From Vesta saturnalis (taxonomy: Eukaryota; Arthropoda; Insecta; Coleoptera; Lampyridae), in NCBI GenBank assembly GCA_036346205.1, contig JARFJB010001278.1, positions 5,587,501-5,651,500 on the forward strand: a stretch of DNA of 64,000 nt. The letters run 5' to 3'. The notes beneath the pieces are model-generated. The model did not search any database. It worked only from the letters and a program-made list of their open reading frames with translations, and was not told the origin of the DNA. The position numbers and the translations under genes are program-made. Of this stretch, positions 1 through 9,037 are shown piece after piece. The first letter of the stretch is position 1; every line of letters starts with the position of its first letter.

Positions 1-531
1 ATCGCAAACTTGTAAGTATGTCTGTGAAATTCACCGCTATTCCCTATTTGATAACATTTTTTATGCTTGTTATTTTTACCGATATTCCAACACTCCACCC
101 GTATTTTTTAAGGGATATTCCAACTCTGTAACCGTAATTTTTACCACTATTCCAACTGAATATTTCGTTTTGGAGAAAACCAATTCACGTTGCATTTTCT
201 GTTTTCTACTGAAAATATTTCAAAAAAGATTAGTTATGATTCAAATTCTCTTATGTAGTCTCACTATTCATGTTTCAAATCTCACCATTTGTTTTTTATC
301 AGACTATGTTATGCAATTCTGCTTATGAGCTACTTTTCCGATCTTTTGGATTGTTTGGTAGGTACTTGGAAAAACAAAACAGTAGGCTTTATTTTCTATT
401 TCTTGTATTAGGTCTAAAGTACATAATACAGAAAAGCTAGTGCTGATTTTTTCCATGGTAGTACTTGCATTTTTTCTTTGCTACCACTCCGGTACCTATA
501 TCTTTTGTTCTTTGTTTCAGGTATATATAAA
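1..531. other. AT-rich upstream region of the piggyBac-like element with a repeated TATTCC motif
   Basis: No coding sequence is visible. Between about 33 and 155 a short motif of the form accNNTATTCC(aac) occurs four times at irregular spacing. Subterminal repeats are common in piggyBac-type elements, so this may be the left subterminal region of the transposase gene that follows, but I could not pair it with a right-end copy or locate TTAA-flanked terminal inverted repeats. A pyrimidine-rich tract ending in tttgtttcag lies just before the likely start codon and could be a splice acceptor. Confidence 0.4.
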
Positions 532-2499
532 ATGGAAGGCAAAAGGCCGCAGAATATTTCCGAACGAACAAAAAGAATTATGAGTTTCGTAGCTAGACCG
601 GAGATTGACGACTCCCACTCGGAAGTCGATTCAGACGATTATTATATCCCAGAAGAAGACGAAGGTTGGGACACCTCCGATCATGACACAGCTTCTATAA
701 TTTCTGAAGGTGAGATTTCTATGTTAGAGGACTCTGATGAGGACGACTAGGAATATCTACCAGATGTTCCTGGTACGTCAGGAAGTGAATCACAGAGAAC
801 TGCTCTTGACGCCGCAGAAGACGCTGTAGTAACTGACGACGTCTTAGTTACCGAACAAAACACGATCGAAGAATCACCTAAATATTTTGGGAAAAGGAAC
901 TGCTGGGGTCGGTACCCCAGTATGCCCCAACGAGTAGATTCGGTAAAAATACTATTCACGCAAGAATCTCAAAGCTCAAGCGACCTGCTATGGATCTGGG
1001 ATATGCACCAACCCCAAATGAAATTTTTCATTTATTTGCACAAACAACATGATTGAAGTTATCGTTCTGCATACCAACCAAAAACTTGCTATCATGAGAG
1101 AAAACCTTGAAAACAAACAAGATTTATCATACAAAGATACTAATGTCACAGAAATGCACGCACTTCTTGGTATTCTGGTTTTTTGTTGCATTTTCAAGTC
1201 GAACAGAGAATCCTTGGCTTCACTCTTCAGCACAGAAGTATGGGGAAGGCCGATATTTAGGGCAATCATGTCTCTGAAAAGATGTGAAGTCCTGCTACGA
1301 GCACTTAGATTTCATGAGTCTGCAACCTGCAGTGAAAGGGTGAAAGAGAATAAAGCTGCCGCAATTTTGGATTTGTTTAAGTCATTCATCAATAATTGCA
1401 AGCAAAATTACTCTATTGGTGCGTATAATTGCGTGGACGAAACGCTTGTGCCATTCAGAGGTAGATGCAGTTTCCTAATGTACATTCCAAAAAACCAACT
1501 AAATATGGAATCAAACTGCTTTGTATGACTGATGCTTTCAATGGATACCTTTTGGATTCCTACATATATTGTGGGAAAGGGAGTGATGGGTACAAATTAT
1601 CAGAAGCTCAACTCGTATATTCGAAGCCCACACAAGCTGTACTTAGACTTATAAAAGACATATCAGGTACCAACAGAAATGTCACCACGGATAATTGGTT
1701 CACGTCAATTGAACTGGCGGAAGTACTCTGGGAAAGAAACCTAACACTCCTTGGAACTGTCAAAGCAAACAAGCCACAAATCCCTCCCGAGTTTTTGAAG
1801 AATGTCAGAAAACCAACTGGATCAAAATTATATGGCTATAGTCAAAAATTTTCATTGTTGTCCTATGTACTAAAGAAAAATCGGGCTGTCATTGCACTTT
1901 CATCAATGTACCATAAGGCATATGACGACCCTTTCAACGAAAAACCTGAGATGATAGCGTTGTATAACAAAACCAAAGGAGGAGTTGATCAACTTGACAT
2001 GAAATGCAGTAACTACTGTGCTAATCGAAAGACTAGAAGATGGCCGCTTGCAATCTTCTATCATATCGTTGCCGCTGGCTGTTCCAATGCTTTTGTTTTA
2101 TATCAACACTATAAGACGAACAAGATAAAACGTTCTAATTTCATGCTTCAGCTTGGGATGTCATTGATCAATGCGCAATTACTACAGAGCTTTGAGAGCC
2201 CAAATTTACGTATTGGGCTAAAAGAATTGATCCAAAAAGTACTATCTGAAACCCCAGAGCGAGAAGGAAATCGAACTAGATCTACCTCGACCAGTGCAGG
2301 GAAACCTACAGGAATGAAAAAACAAAATACACAAACTTCAACCCAAAATTCAGACAAGTTGCAAAAACAAACCACGTGTCGCTACTGTCCATACAAATTG
2401 AAGAGGAAAACTTCAACCAAATGCATCAAATGTGGAGCTGCCAGCTGTCGTCAGTGCTACAAGGCTGCTTGTAACAATTGTGTTGAAGAACAGAAATAA
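532..2499 (+). pseudogene. piggyBac-type DDE transposase, disrupted
   Basis: Encodes a transposase of the piggyBac family (DDE_Tnp_1_7), which moves DNA elements at TTAA sites. The start at 532 opens an acidic N-terminal region typical of the family (many D/E, then an FGK-like motif). The three expected catalytic aspartates are visible in order: VDETLVPFRGR (about 1436-1465), TTDNWFTS (about 1684-1707) and GGVDQLD (about 1980-2000). A cysteine-rich C-terminal finger (CRYC, CIKC, CRQC, CNNC) occupies about 2375-2485. It is broken: a TAG at 748-750, at least one frame change between about 900 and 1050, and a one-base deletion in the A run near 1488-1493, where the frame of the first catalytic block gives way to that of the remainder. 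The rest of the catalytic domain is open to 2499. Probably a recently dead copy; terminal repeats were not identified. Confidence 0.88.
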
Positions 2500-2739
2500 T
2501 TTTATCATAAATTTATATTTTGAAAGTTGTACACGGGAATTCAGCAAAAAGATGGCAATTAGCACTTTCTCATAATACTTTCAAGTAAACTCTTTTTTAT
2601 TTATTTGTTGTGGACCTACCTTAGCGTATGCAGACACACAAATGACCATTTGATCTTTCATTTTCAGAGTTTATTGACTTCAAAGAGTGTGTTATATAAG
2701 CGGGCGGCTTTGGAATTTTTTTATTAACACCGAGAAATC

Positions 2740-3120
2740 TATTAACCTGTATCTAACATGAAGGTTTAAATGTCCATCTGACATAATATTATTGTCTTTG
2801 TTTTTACAATGTTACCTATTTTCGTTATGAACGTACTAAAAAATATTATTATTAATTTTATTAAATACATAAATAAAAAGTTTACCTCGAGTAGGATTTG
2901 AACCTACGACCTGAACTTTGCTAGAGTACCGCATTAACCAACTGCGCCATCAAGGTTCAAACCCCAATCGATGTAAATTTTGTCTTTATGTATGTAAAAC
3001 TTATACTAAAAAATAAATTTATTATTGAAAAAGATTATTATTAAAATTATTTAATTTTTTTAATTTCCACTTTGTAAGTTGAAGGTTGTGTGTTGTTCCA
3101 CAACAGATATTTTAATAAAA
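2740..3120. repeat. Dispersed repeat, copy 1, carrying a tRNA-like cassette
   Basis: About 95 bp at 2740-2835 and about 70 bp at 3045-3115 match 56410-56505 and 56525-56600 in the same order and orientation. The copy at 56 kb has only a few tens of bp between the two blocks, whereas here the tRNA-like cassette (about 2836-3040) lies between them. The repeat family itself is not recognised. Confidence 0.55.
2884..2956 (-). tRNA. tRNA-like sequence, anticodon loop CUAGCAA (AGC), probably repeat-derived
   Basis: On the minus strand a 73-nt cloverleaf can be drawn: a 7-bp acceptor (one imperfect pair), D-arm with A box TGGCGCAGTTGG, a 7-nt anticodon loop reading CUAGCAA, and a T-arm with B box GGTTCAAATCC and a perfect 5-bp stem. 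The anticodon stem has one U-U mismatch (GUACU/AGUUC). The AGC triplet would decode alanine, but the acceptor lacks the G3:U70 pair that marks alanine tRNAs, and the flanks are shared with the copies near 5.2 and 5.75 kb. It is therefore better read as a multicopy tRNA-like repeat than a host tRNA gene. Confidence 0.6.
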
Positions 3121-3128
3121 ACTATTAA

Positions 3129-3392
3129 TGCTGCCTCGGTGGTGGAATGATTAGAGTGCTTGCCTCTCACCCGAGCGGCGCGGGTTCAAACCTCACCGAG
3201 GTAGTAGTTTTCTAGAAACGGAGAGAAGCCAAAGCACTCCTTCTCGGATAGAAAGTAAAGCTGTAGGTCCCGTGGTAATACGATGTTTTACGGGTAGTGC
3301 TAATAACCATTAGTAGTTAATGCGCCTAGAGATGCCTGACATTTCAGTTTGTGCCTAGATCTCGCCCCACAAATAAAAAAAAGTATCTACAC
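3129..3392 (+). mobile_element. SINE with a tRNA-Glu-like head
   Basis: The first about 75 bp resemble a tRNA: a complementary acceptor (GCCTCGG pairing with CCGAGGT), an anticodon loop reading CTCTCAC (CTC, glutamate-like) and a B box GGTTCAAACC. It is followed by about 170 bp of non-tRNA body containing a CTTCTCGGATAGAAAG stretch and ends in an A-rich tail near 3380-3392. Head, body and A-rich tail in this order fit a tRNA-derived SINE transcribed by RNA polymerase III and mobilised by a LINE. Only one copy is seen here and I could not define a target-site duplication. Confidence 0.65.
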
Positions 3393-4339
3393 AAAAATAG
3401 GTTCTTTTGTTAAATCATATATATATTTGTTCAAATGTCCGTTGCTAGACGAAGCACCTCATCTCATATCTACTCTGAGAGAGGACAAATTTTGTTTGTG
3501 CGGCAAATACAATGAAGAAGTTTTCCTCAAACTTTACAACTCAACATTCTTAAAATCAAATTCTACAATATATGGTATCAGAGTCGATTAAATGGTATTT
3601 CATACCACCAAAGTGTCTCCATTTTGATGGGCTTTGGTAACATCACTATAGTCAAATTGCGTTTGTACAACTAACCTATGAACGATGTTTTGTCAATAGA
3701 GTGCGTGTTTAACATACGCTCTTCAACTCCACTTTCTAATAATCGTACAGACCCTGAACCTTTAAATTTCTTTCATTTTTTAACAGGTCGTTGTGCAGAG
3801 CTTGTCTTTGCACCACTGCTGATGTGTTCCACACAACCGGCTAGATCAGCTTCAACTAAGAAAACGGTTGGTTAATTATTTTTGGAGAAGGTGGTCGAAG
3901 GAGGTACTGTCGAAGCTTATCAACCATTAGATGAACCCAATCAAGTCCTCAAGATTTTGTGACTGTTGAATGATCACACTTACACCCTCCAGTGACCAAT
4001 GGGAGGAATGCTACAGCTTCATCCTAGCACTGATAATAGAGTAAGAGTTATTACCACCAAACTGGCTATTAATAGAACAACGAGACGCGCAGTAAAAGAG
4101 GTGTTTCGTTTACCTATCGATTACAAGAAATATCAAAGTATAGTAGTGCAGTGATATTGTTCGTTAAAAGGGAAATAAGAAATGAATAGTTTAGTTGTTA
4201 GAATTGTGTAACTTTGTGATTCTTTAATTGAATATTTAACTTTTTACATCTTTACTCCACATTAAGTCACATCCCGAAATTATCATAATTTATATTCCGT
4301 TTTATTGTTGTTCTCTCTAATATTGCTTGGTTAATGTTA
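3393..4339. other. Non-coding stretch, no feature recognised
   Basis: Short open frames at 3349-3591 and 3678-3875 have no recognisable motif. No RNA gene or element end was found. Confidence 0.5.
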
Positions 4340-4430
4340 AAGTGTAGAGTGAGTGGTAACACCCTCTGCTTATCGTTCGCAGGTAATGGGTTCGATTTCC
4401 GTTTCCGTCTACCTTGTATGTATGTATGTA
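4340..4430 (+). mobile_element. SINE-A (tRNA-Ala-like head), 5' fragment
   Basis: A head-only fragment related to the longer SINE at 6301-6690. It shares a CTGCTTA-containing anticodon region, the block GGTAATGGGTTCGAT with the B box, and the following CCGTCTACCTTGTAT segment. The body is missing; a short (TATG) run follows. Confidence 0.55.
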
Positions 4431-5127
4431 ATACTGTGTGCAACTTAATAAACGATTTATCATTTAACAATTATTTTTATGTTAAATTAGTTACCAAAAG
4501 AAGGGACCTTTTCAAGTGGTTAATAAAACAATTAATATTACAAGCATACACTTTGAATTAATGTTCTACTTATCGCAAAACAAACTAAATAACGATTTCA
4601 AAACCAGGTGACCACAGGGGCTTGCCAATTCAAATTAGCCAAGTAAAAATTTAACCTTCTTTATCAAATCGAAATTCAACTTGAAATTTGACTCATTATC
4701 GTCATCCTGAACCTCGACATACAAATTAAGTGGTAAAATATTCTTCATTTTTGACTTAAATTACTTAACTTATATTAAGTGGATTTAGTTTTCAAATCCA
4801 AAACTTAATTCCATCAATTTCACAAAATTCGTAATTGAATTATAAAACTGAAATAAAGAGTAAAGGTGTAAAATTCACGTCAACACATTTGATGGTTTTA
4901 TTAGTTATATACAAGGTAATAATTAAAATTATGTTGACTATTTCAAGCATACAACTTAACCAATTATAATTGAGATTAAGATTTCCTTGGCAAACCATAG
5001 AAAGTCTGCATACCCATTGACTCGAAAAACGGTGTTTTCAACCGGACAAACCATAGTTGCGATCTTGTCAATAAACAAATTAATTCATTTACGTTGTCGA
5101 TGACTTAATTTCGTTCATTTAATTAAT
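4431..5127. other. AT-rich stretch, no feature recognised
   Basis: No open frame with recognisable motifs, RNA gene or clear repeat seen. Confidence 0.5.
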
Positions 5128-5186
5128 AAACTGACATAAAATTAAAAATTATTAATAATTTTATTAAATACATAAATAAAAACATT

Positions 5187-5259
5187 ACCTCGAGTAGGAT
5201 TTAAACCTACGACCTGTACTTTGCTAGAGTACCGCGCTAACCAACTGCGCCATCAAGGT
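5187..5259 (-). tRNA. tRNA-like cassette with AGC anticodon loop, left arm of inverted repeat
   Basis: A 73-nt cloverleaf with a perfect anticodon stem (GUACU/AGUAC) around CUAGCAA and an A box TGGCGCAGTTGG. The B box carries one change (GGTTTAAATCC), which probably weakens RNA polymerase III promoter strength. Flanks match the other copies, so it is part of a repeat. Confidence 0.6.
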
Positions 5260-5432
5260 TCAAGCCCCAATCGATGTAAATGTTGTCTTTATGTATGTAG
5301 AACTGATATAAATTCTAAATATAATGAGATTACAATCAAATTACTTTTATTAATAAAATGTGGCCTGCAATATCGCAAGGATTGACACATACCAAAGCAA
5401 CTTGACTAATATTAAATTATCATAATTATTAT

Positions 5433-5470
5433 GCAAAGTACAGGTCGTAGCTTCAAATCCTACTTGAGCT
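5433..5470 (+). repeat. Partial tRNA-like cassette (3' half only)
   Basis: Starts inside the anticodon loop (GCAAAGTACAGG) and runs through the variable region, T-arm and 3' acceptor half with several substitutions. It is followed by the same AT-rich flank as the full copies. Confidence 0.6.
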
Positions 5471-5717
5471 AAACTTTTTATTTATGTATTTAATAAAATT
5501 AATAATAATTTTTAATTACGTATTTACCTTTGAACTTACTCGTTCATAACAAAAACTTATAATAATTTAATATTAGTCAAGTTGCTTAGGTATGTGTGAA
5601 TCCTTGCGATATTGCACTCACATTCCATTAATATAAGTAATTTGATTGTAATCTTATTATATTTAGAATTTACATCAGTTCTACATACATAAAGACAAAA
5701 TTTACATTGGGGCTTGA

Positions 5718-5790
5718 ATCTCGATAGCGCAGTTGGTTAGCGCGGTACTCTAGCAAAGTACAGGTCGTAGGTTCAAATCCTACTCGAGGT
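5718..5790 (+). tRNA. tRNA-like cassette with AGC anticodon loop, right arm of inverted repeat
   Basis: The best-preserved copy: 73 nt, 7-bp acceptor (one U-G wobble), D-stem GCGC/GCGC, perfect anticodon stem GUACU/AGUAC around CUAGCAA, perfect T-stem GUAGG/CCUAC, and A-box and B-box sequences that fit the consensus. It could be transcribed by RNA polymerase III. The absence of G3:U70 argues against alanine charging. Whether it is a functional tRNA gene, a SINE promoter or a captured tRNA cannot be settled by eye. Confidence 0.6.
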
Positions 5791-5889
5791 AAACTTTTTA
5801 TTTATGTATTTAATAAAATTAATAATAATTTTCAATTAGATATTTACCTTTGAACTTATTCGTTCATAACAAAAACGTATAATAATGAC

Positions 5890-6300
5890 ATAAAATTGAT
5901 TATAATAATGGTGTACCATATGCATGGAGCAACATACAACCGTAACATGGATGTTTTTATAGTCCACTCTGAAGTCGCAAGAGGTAAGATCAGGATAATG
6001 TACACGTCAAGACATGACTGCATCATTTTCATTCCCTGTGCGGTCGATCAATTGCTCTTCAAATCTGGTGTTCAGGAAATCACGAATATTAAGATCGAAA
6101 TAAATGGAGCATCATCATGTGCAATACGTGCATATTTGCACTACTGCTAAAATAGTGTCACCAGAAACCAAAACCGCAGGTGATACACCGCAAAACACTT
6201 TAAACACGAGTGACGCTATTATTGTCAGTGACGCACAATGCAACAATAGACCGACCCAACTACAGGACTAATTTATATATGCAGCAGCTGCAGCAGCAAC
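5890..6300. other. Unassigned stretch with a short open frame
   Basis: An 84-codon frame at 5896-6150 has no motif I recognise and no flanking gene signals. A short CAG-rich run sits at about 6282-6300, just before the SINE. Confidence 0.35.
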
Positions 6301-6690
6301 ATCGAGCTAGTAGCGTAGTGGTGACAGGTCCTGCTTAGCATTCGGGAGGTAATGGGTTCGATTCTCGTTACCGTCTACCTTGTATAAGGTTTTTCAGGGG
6401 GTTTTCCTCATACACATGTAGCGACATGGTCACTGTGTATATGTACACCATGTGCAGCTATTTAGACGAATGCTGGGGCAGTATTTTCCCCCTCACAACC
6501 CTAACTACGTTCCTTCCTATCCTAGCCTGACCACACCCATCCTTAATCCCACACCATGCATATATACGTAGTGTATGTATGTATGCTGGGATTCGATGAA
6601 TGTGGATGATGGAGCTCGGAAAGCTCGAGAAGCCCGCCTTCCTCCTTGAGGGAGGGAATAAAATACGTCGCCTTTTCCTTTTTTAGCAGC
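6301..6690 (+). mobile_element. SINE-A, near full length, tRNA-Ala-like head
   Basis: The head has A box TAGCGTAGTGG, an anticodon region CTGCTTAGCATTCGGGAGG (AGC loop as in tRNA-Ala) and B box GGTTCGATTC. The body of about 300 bp runs through CTGGGGCAGTATTTTCCCCC, CCTATCCTAGCCTGACCAC and a (TATG) run to an AATAAAATACGTCGCC segment ending in a T-rich stretch. The same order of blocks is found on the minus strand at 59195-59556, which proves a dispersed family. A head-only copy lies at 4340-4430. Confidence 0.75.
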
Positions 6691-7587
6691 AATGCTTATT
6701 TCTACGGTGTTTACAGTGAGGACATAATTATCTCTAGAGCTTCTTATAGCACAGACCAATCACTGAACTTACATAGCCGCCACAGCGTGCCCGTATAGCC
6801 ATCATACCACGATGTGCTTTGCCATCATCAAACGCCTTGCTACATAATAAGCGGTTCAGTAATAGTACCCGAAGAATGCGTGGACACCATCTACACCGAA
6901 ACGGATGCGCAAGAATCACTGTAACGTTCATCGCAGATTCTGTCACTGCTCGCCCATTACTGCCGCCTTCGCAACAGAATCAAGCACAGCTCTTGGTTTG
7001 AAAACTCTAACCATTGTACATTGATTCATCTTAGAACGGAATCAACCCCAAAGCGATATCCGTACATTATGTACGCTGTTTTATCATTCGTTCACGTTAC
7101 CGGGCGGAAATAAACGTGATTAAATACTTTACACTTGTTTAGTAATTAAGTTGTGAGTAAACACTTCATACTGGCATATCCTCATTTGTATAATTAAAAA
7201 CTCTCCTACAACCCCGCTAAGACGTTAATGGGAAAATTAGAAACCTACCCTTTTAATCTGGGTGATTCATGTAGAACTAACGCTCTCTTTTCTTGAATTA
7301 TACACAAACTATTTATGCGAACTGCGATTTGTTATACCTACAACTGGGAGTATCTTTGGGAGAGTCTCTCTTCTATAGTAAATATTTAAAATGTCCTTCA
7401 TTCTAGATAAAGTAAAGTCAACACATTGTTTTGTTATTGCCCACCTTTGACGGAGGTCGTAGTCAATTATTGATGTGGTGTGTAATACTATTCTTCAGAT
7501 TGTAAACTGTCTGAGTGCGAGTGACGGAAACCCTTTCTTCACTATTCCTTGTTTGTACGTACTTATTATTAACATACCTATTCTACT
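6691..7587. other. Unassigned stretch
   Basis: A slightly GC-richer block at about 6770-7000 has overlapping short frames on both strands with no recognised motif. The remainder is AT-rich and shows nothing recognisable. Confidence 0.4.
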
Positions 7588-8040
7588 ACAAGATTGTTAT
7601 CAAATATATGTAGGGCTACGGAGACATTTTTCCCAACGTTTGTATTTGATATTTGATGAGCTAAATATTTTCTAAAGCGAATTTTTGTAAGTAGTTGAGT
7701 TTGCCTCACATATACATGTTCACAATTTTTACAATTAATTTTGTAAATTCCTGACCTAACCTGTTAATCTACTTGACACTTTGGATTGCCTAAAGGAGTT
7801 TTCAAACTATTTCCTGAAGTAGTGGATGGTGGATCTATTGTATAAGCTGGATAGTTAGGTAATTTCACACACTTTGTTTCTATTTGTTCTCTAGAGTTAC
7901 TTAATGTAGTTACACTCTTAATCCCCAGCTATTGCACTTGTTTCCTAACTAGATCCACTACTGCATGGGAAAATGTATAGTATGCACCAATTTCTTTAAT
8001 AAAGCGTATCTCTTCGAATTTAAGCTGAGAGAAGAAAATA
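7588..8040 (-). pseudogene. Penelope-like element fragment: RT thumb/linker plus GIY-YIG endonuclease
   Basis: On the minus strand the frame reads a helix-rich segment (EEIRFIKEIGAYYTFSHAVV), a linker, then GIYKINCKNCEHVYVRQT at about 7756-7703 and a continuing basic segment to about 7588. The GIY...C..C...VYV.QT pattern is the GIY-YIG endonuclease as found fused to the reverse transcriptase in Penelope-like elements. It is decayed: stop codons lie in the linker, the glycine expected in VYVGQT is arginine, and the upstream RT is absent. It differs from the other PLE pieces in this window, so it is probably a separate family. Confidence 0.68.
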
Positions 8041-9037
8041 AAGCAGTCTATGAACCAAAAAATTAAAAACCGCGGGTTTATGTTGCTTTAGTAATGTAAA
8101 TTCATTTAAAAACGTTGGACGTAACGATGAAAGTAGAATAATTATTATAAATGCAAAACTGGTGTTCAAGCTTGTTTATACACCTAAGGCCCAGAGGTAT
8201 TTCCGATAAGACAGTCCTTCTATGTAAAATAATATAAGTTAAAGCAAACGCAGTAAAGGATTTTGCTGTTTGTATAATTCGCAAAACAAAGGTTATATAA
8301 AAGATGAAGCGTATTATCAAAATTGGAAAAGAAAGTCAACTTGTTTATTAGCCATCAGGCATTTGTCCACTTTCAATAACGACTTTGTGTGTTCACGATT
8401 GTTTATAAATCTAAGACTCTTTTGAAAAAGTATTTCCGTATAAAGGCCTCGTTTCAAGTTGGTTTTTGCAAACTACAAGTTAAATAAAACCATCATTTTG
8501 GAATTGAACTTAAACTATTACCGATTCTGCAGTTCAATTAATTAAAATTCCTTTATGGTTTTAGATTCGCAAGATAATCAAAACGTTTAACATGTAAAAC
8601 TCTAGCAAGATCATTTGGTTAGTTTGCTTTAGTTATAAACCCCTACAGCTTAATTCAACATCGGATTAATGATACCATGTGGAATTTTTATACTCACGCT
8701 GACCTGATATTACTTAAAATAAAAGATGAAGTGTATTGTCAAAATTGGAAATGAAAGCGAATTTGTTTAATTAGCTAATTACATAAAACGTGAAAGGTCC
8801 TTGGAATACAATTATGCTATTTACATGCTCTGTTATTAAAACAAATTAAGGTTTTTAATAGTGTACAATCATTTAAAAACGTGGGATGTGGGTAGAGTAA
8901 CTTTTTGAATGCAAAACTCGTGTTGAAGCTTGTTTATAAATCTAAGGTCATTTTTGACAGAGGTATTTCCGATAATACAACCCTTCTGTGTAAAATAATA
9001 TAGAGGCCTGATTTCAAGTTTGTTTATAAATATATAC
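8041..9037. repeat. Imperfect direct duplications of a non-coding unit
   Basis: 8100-8240 and 8868-9010 align over about 140 bp (shared landmarks TGCAAAACTSGTGTT, CTTGTTTATA, GGTATTTCCGATAA, TGTAAAATAATATA). 8296-8352 and 8722-8775 align around ATCAAAATTGGAAA / GTCAAAATTGGAAA. A further partial copy lies at about 8400-8480. The unit at 8458-8500 also matches the 52-bp minisatellite at 10955. No coding content. Confidence 0.55.

Larger units (their letters stand above)
5128..5889. repeat. Large imperfect inverted repeat carrying two tRNA-like cassettes plus a third partial copy
   Basis: The left arm (about 5140-5430) and right arm (about 5556-5865) are inverted copies of the same roughly 300-bp unit, each with a 73-nt tRNA-like cassette. 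The spacer (about 5433-5555) is itself a direct partial copy of the distal part of the right arm (from the anticodon 3' stem to the CGTTCATAAC motif), so that segment appears twice in direct orientation (about 5433-5565 and 5755-5889). The arrangement suggests head-to-head insertion or a fold-back derivative of a multicopy element. Confidence 0.7.

Noticed and set aside
2884..2956. Annotating the AGC-loop sequences as ordinary tRNA-Ala genes
   Set aside because: They lack the G3:U70 alanine identity pair, occur in several partly decayed copies, and share long flanks, which fits a repeat family better.
5896..6150. 84-codon frame as a host gene
   Set aside because: No recognisable motif, no splice or promoter support, and flanked by repeats; kept only as an unassigned stretch.
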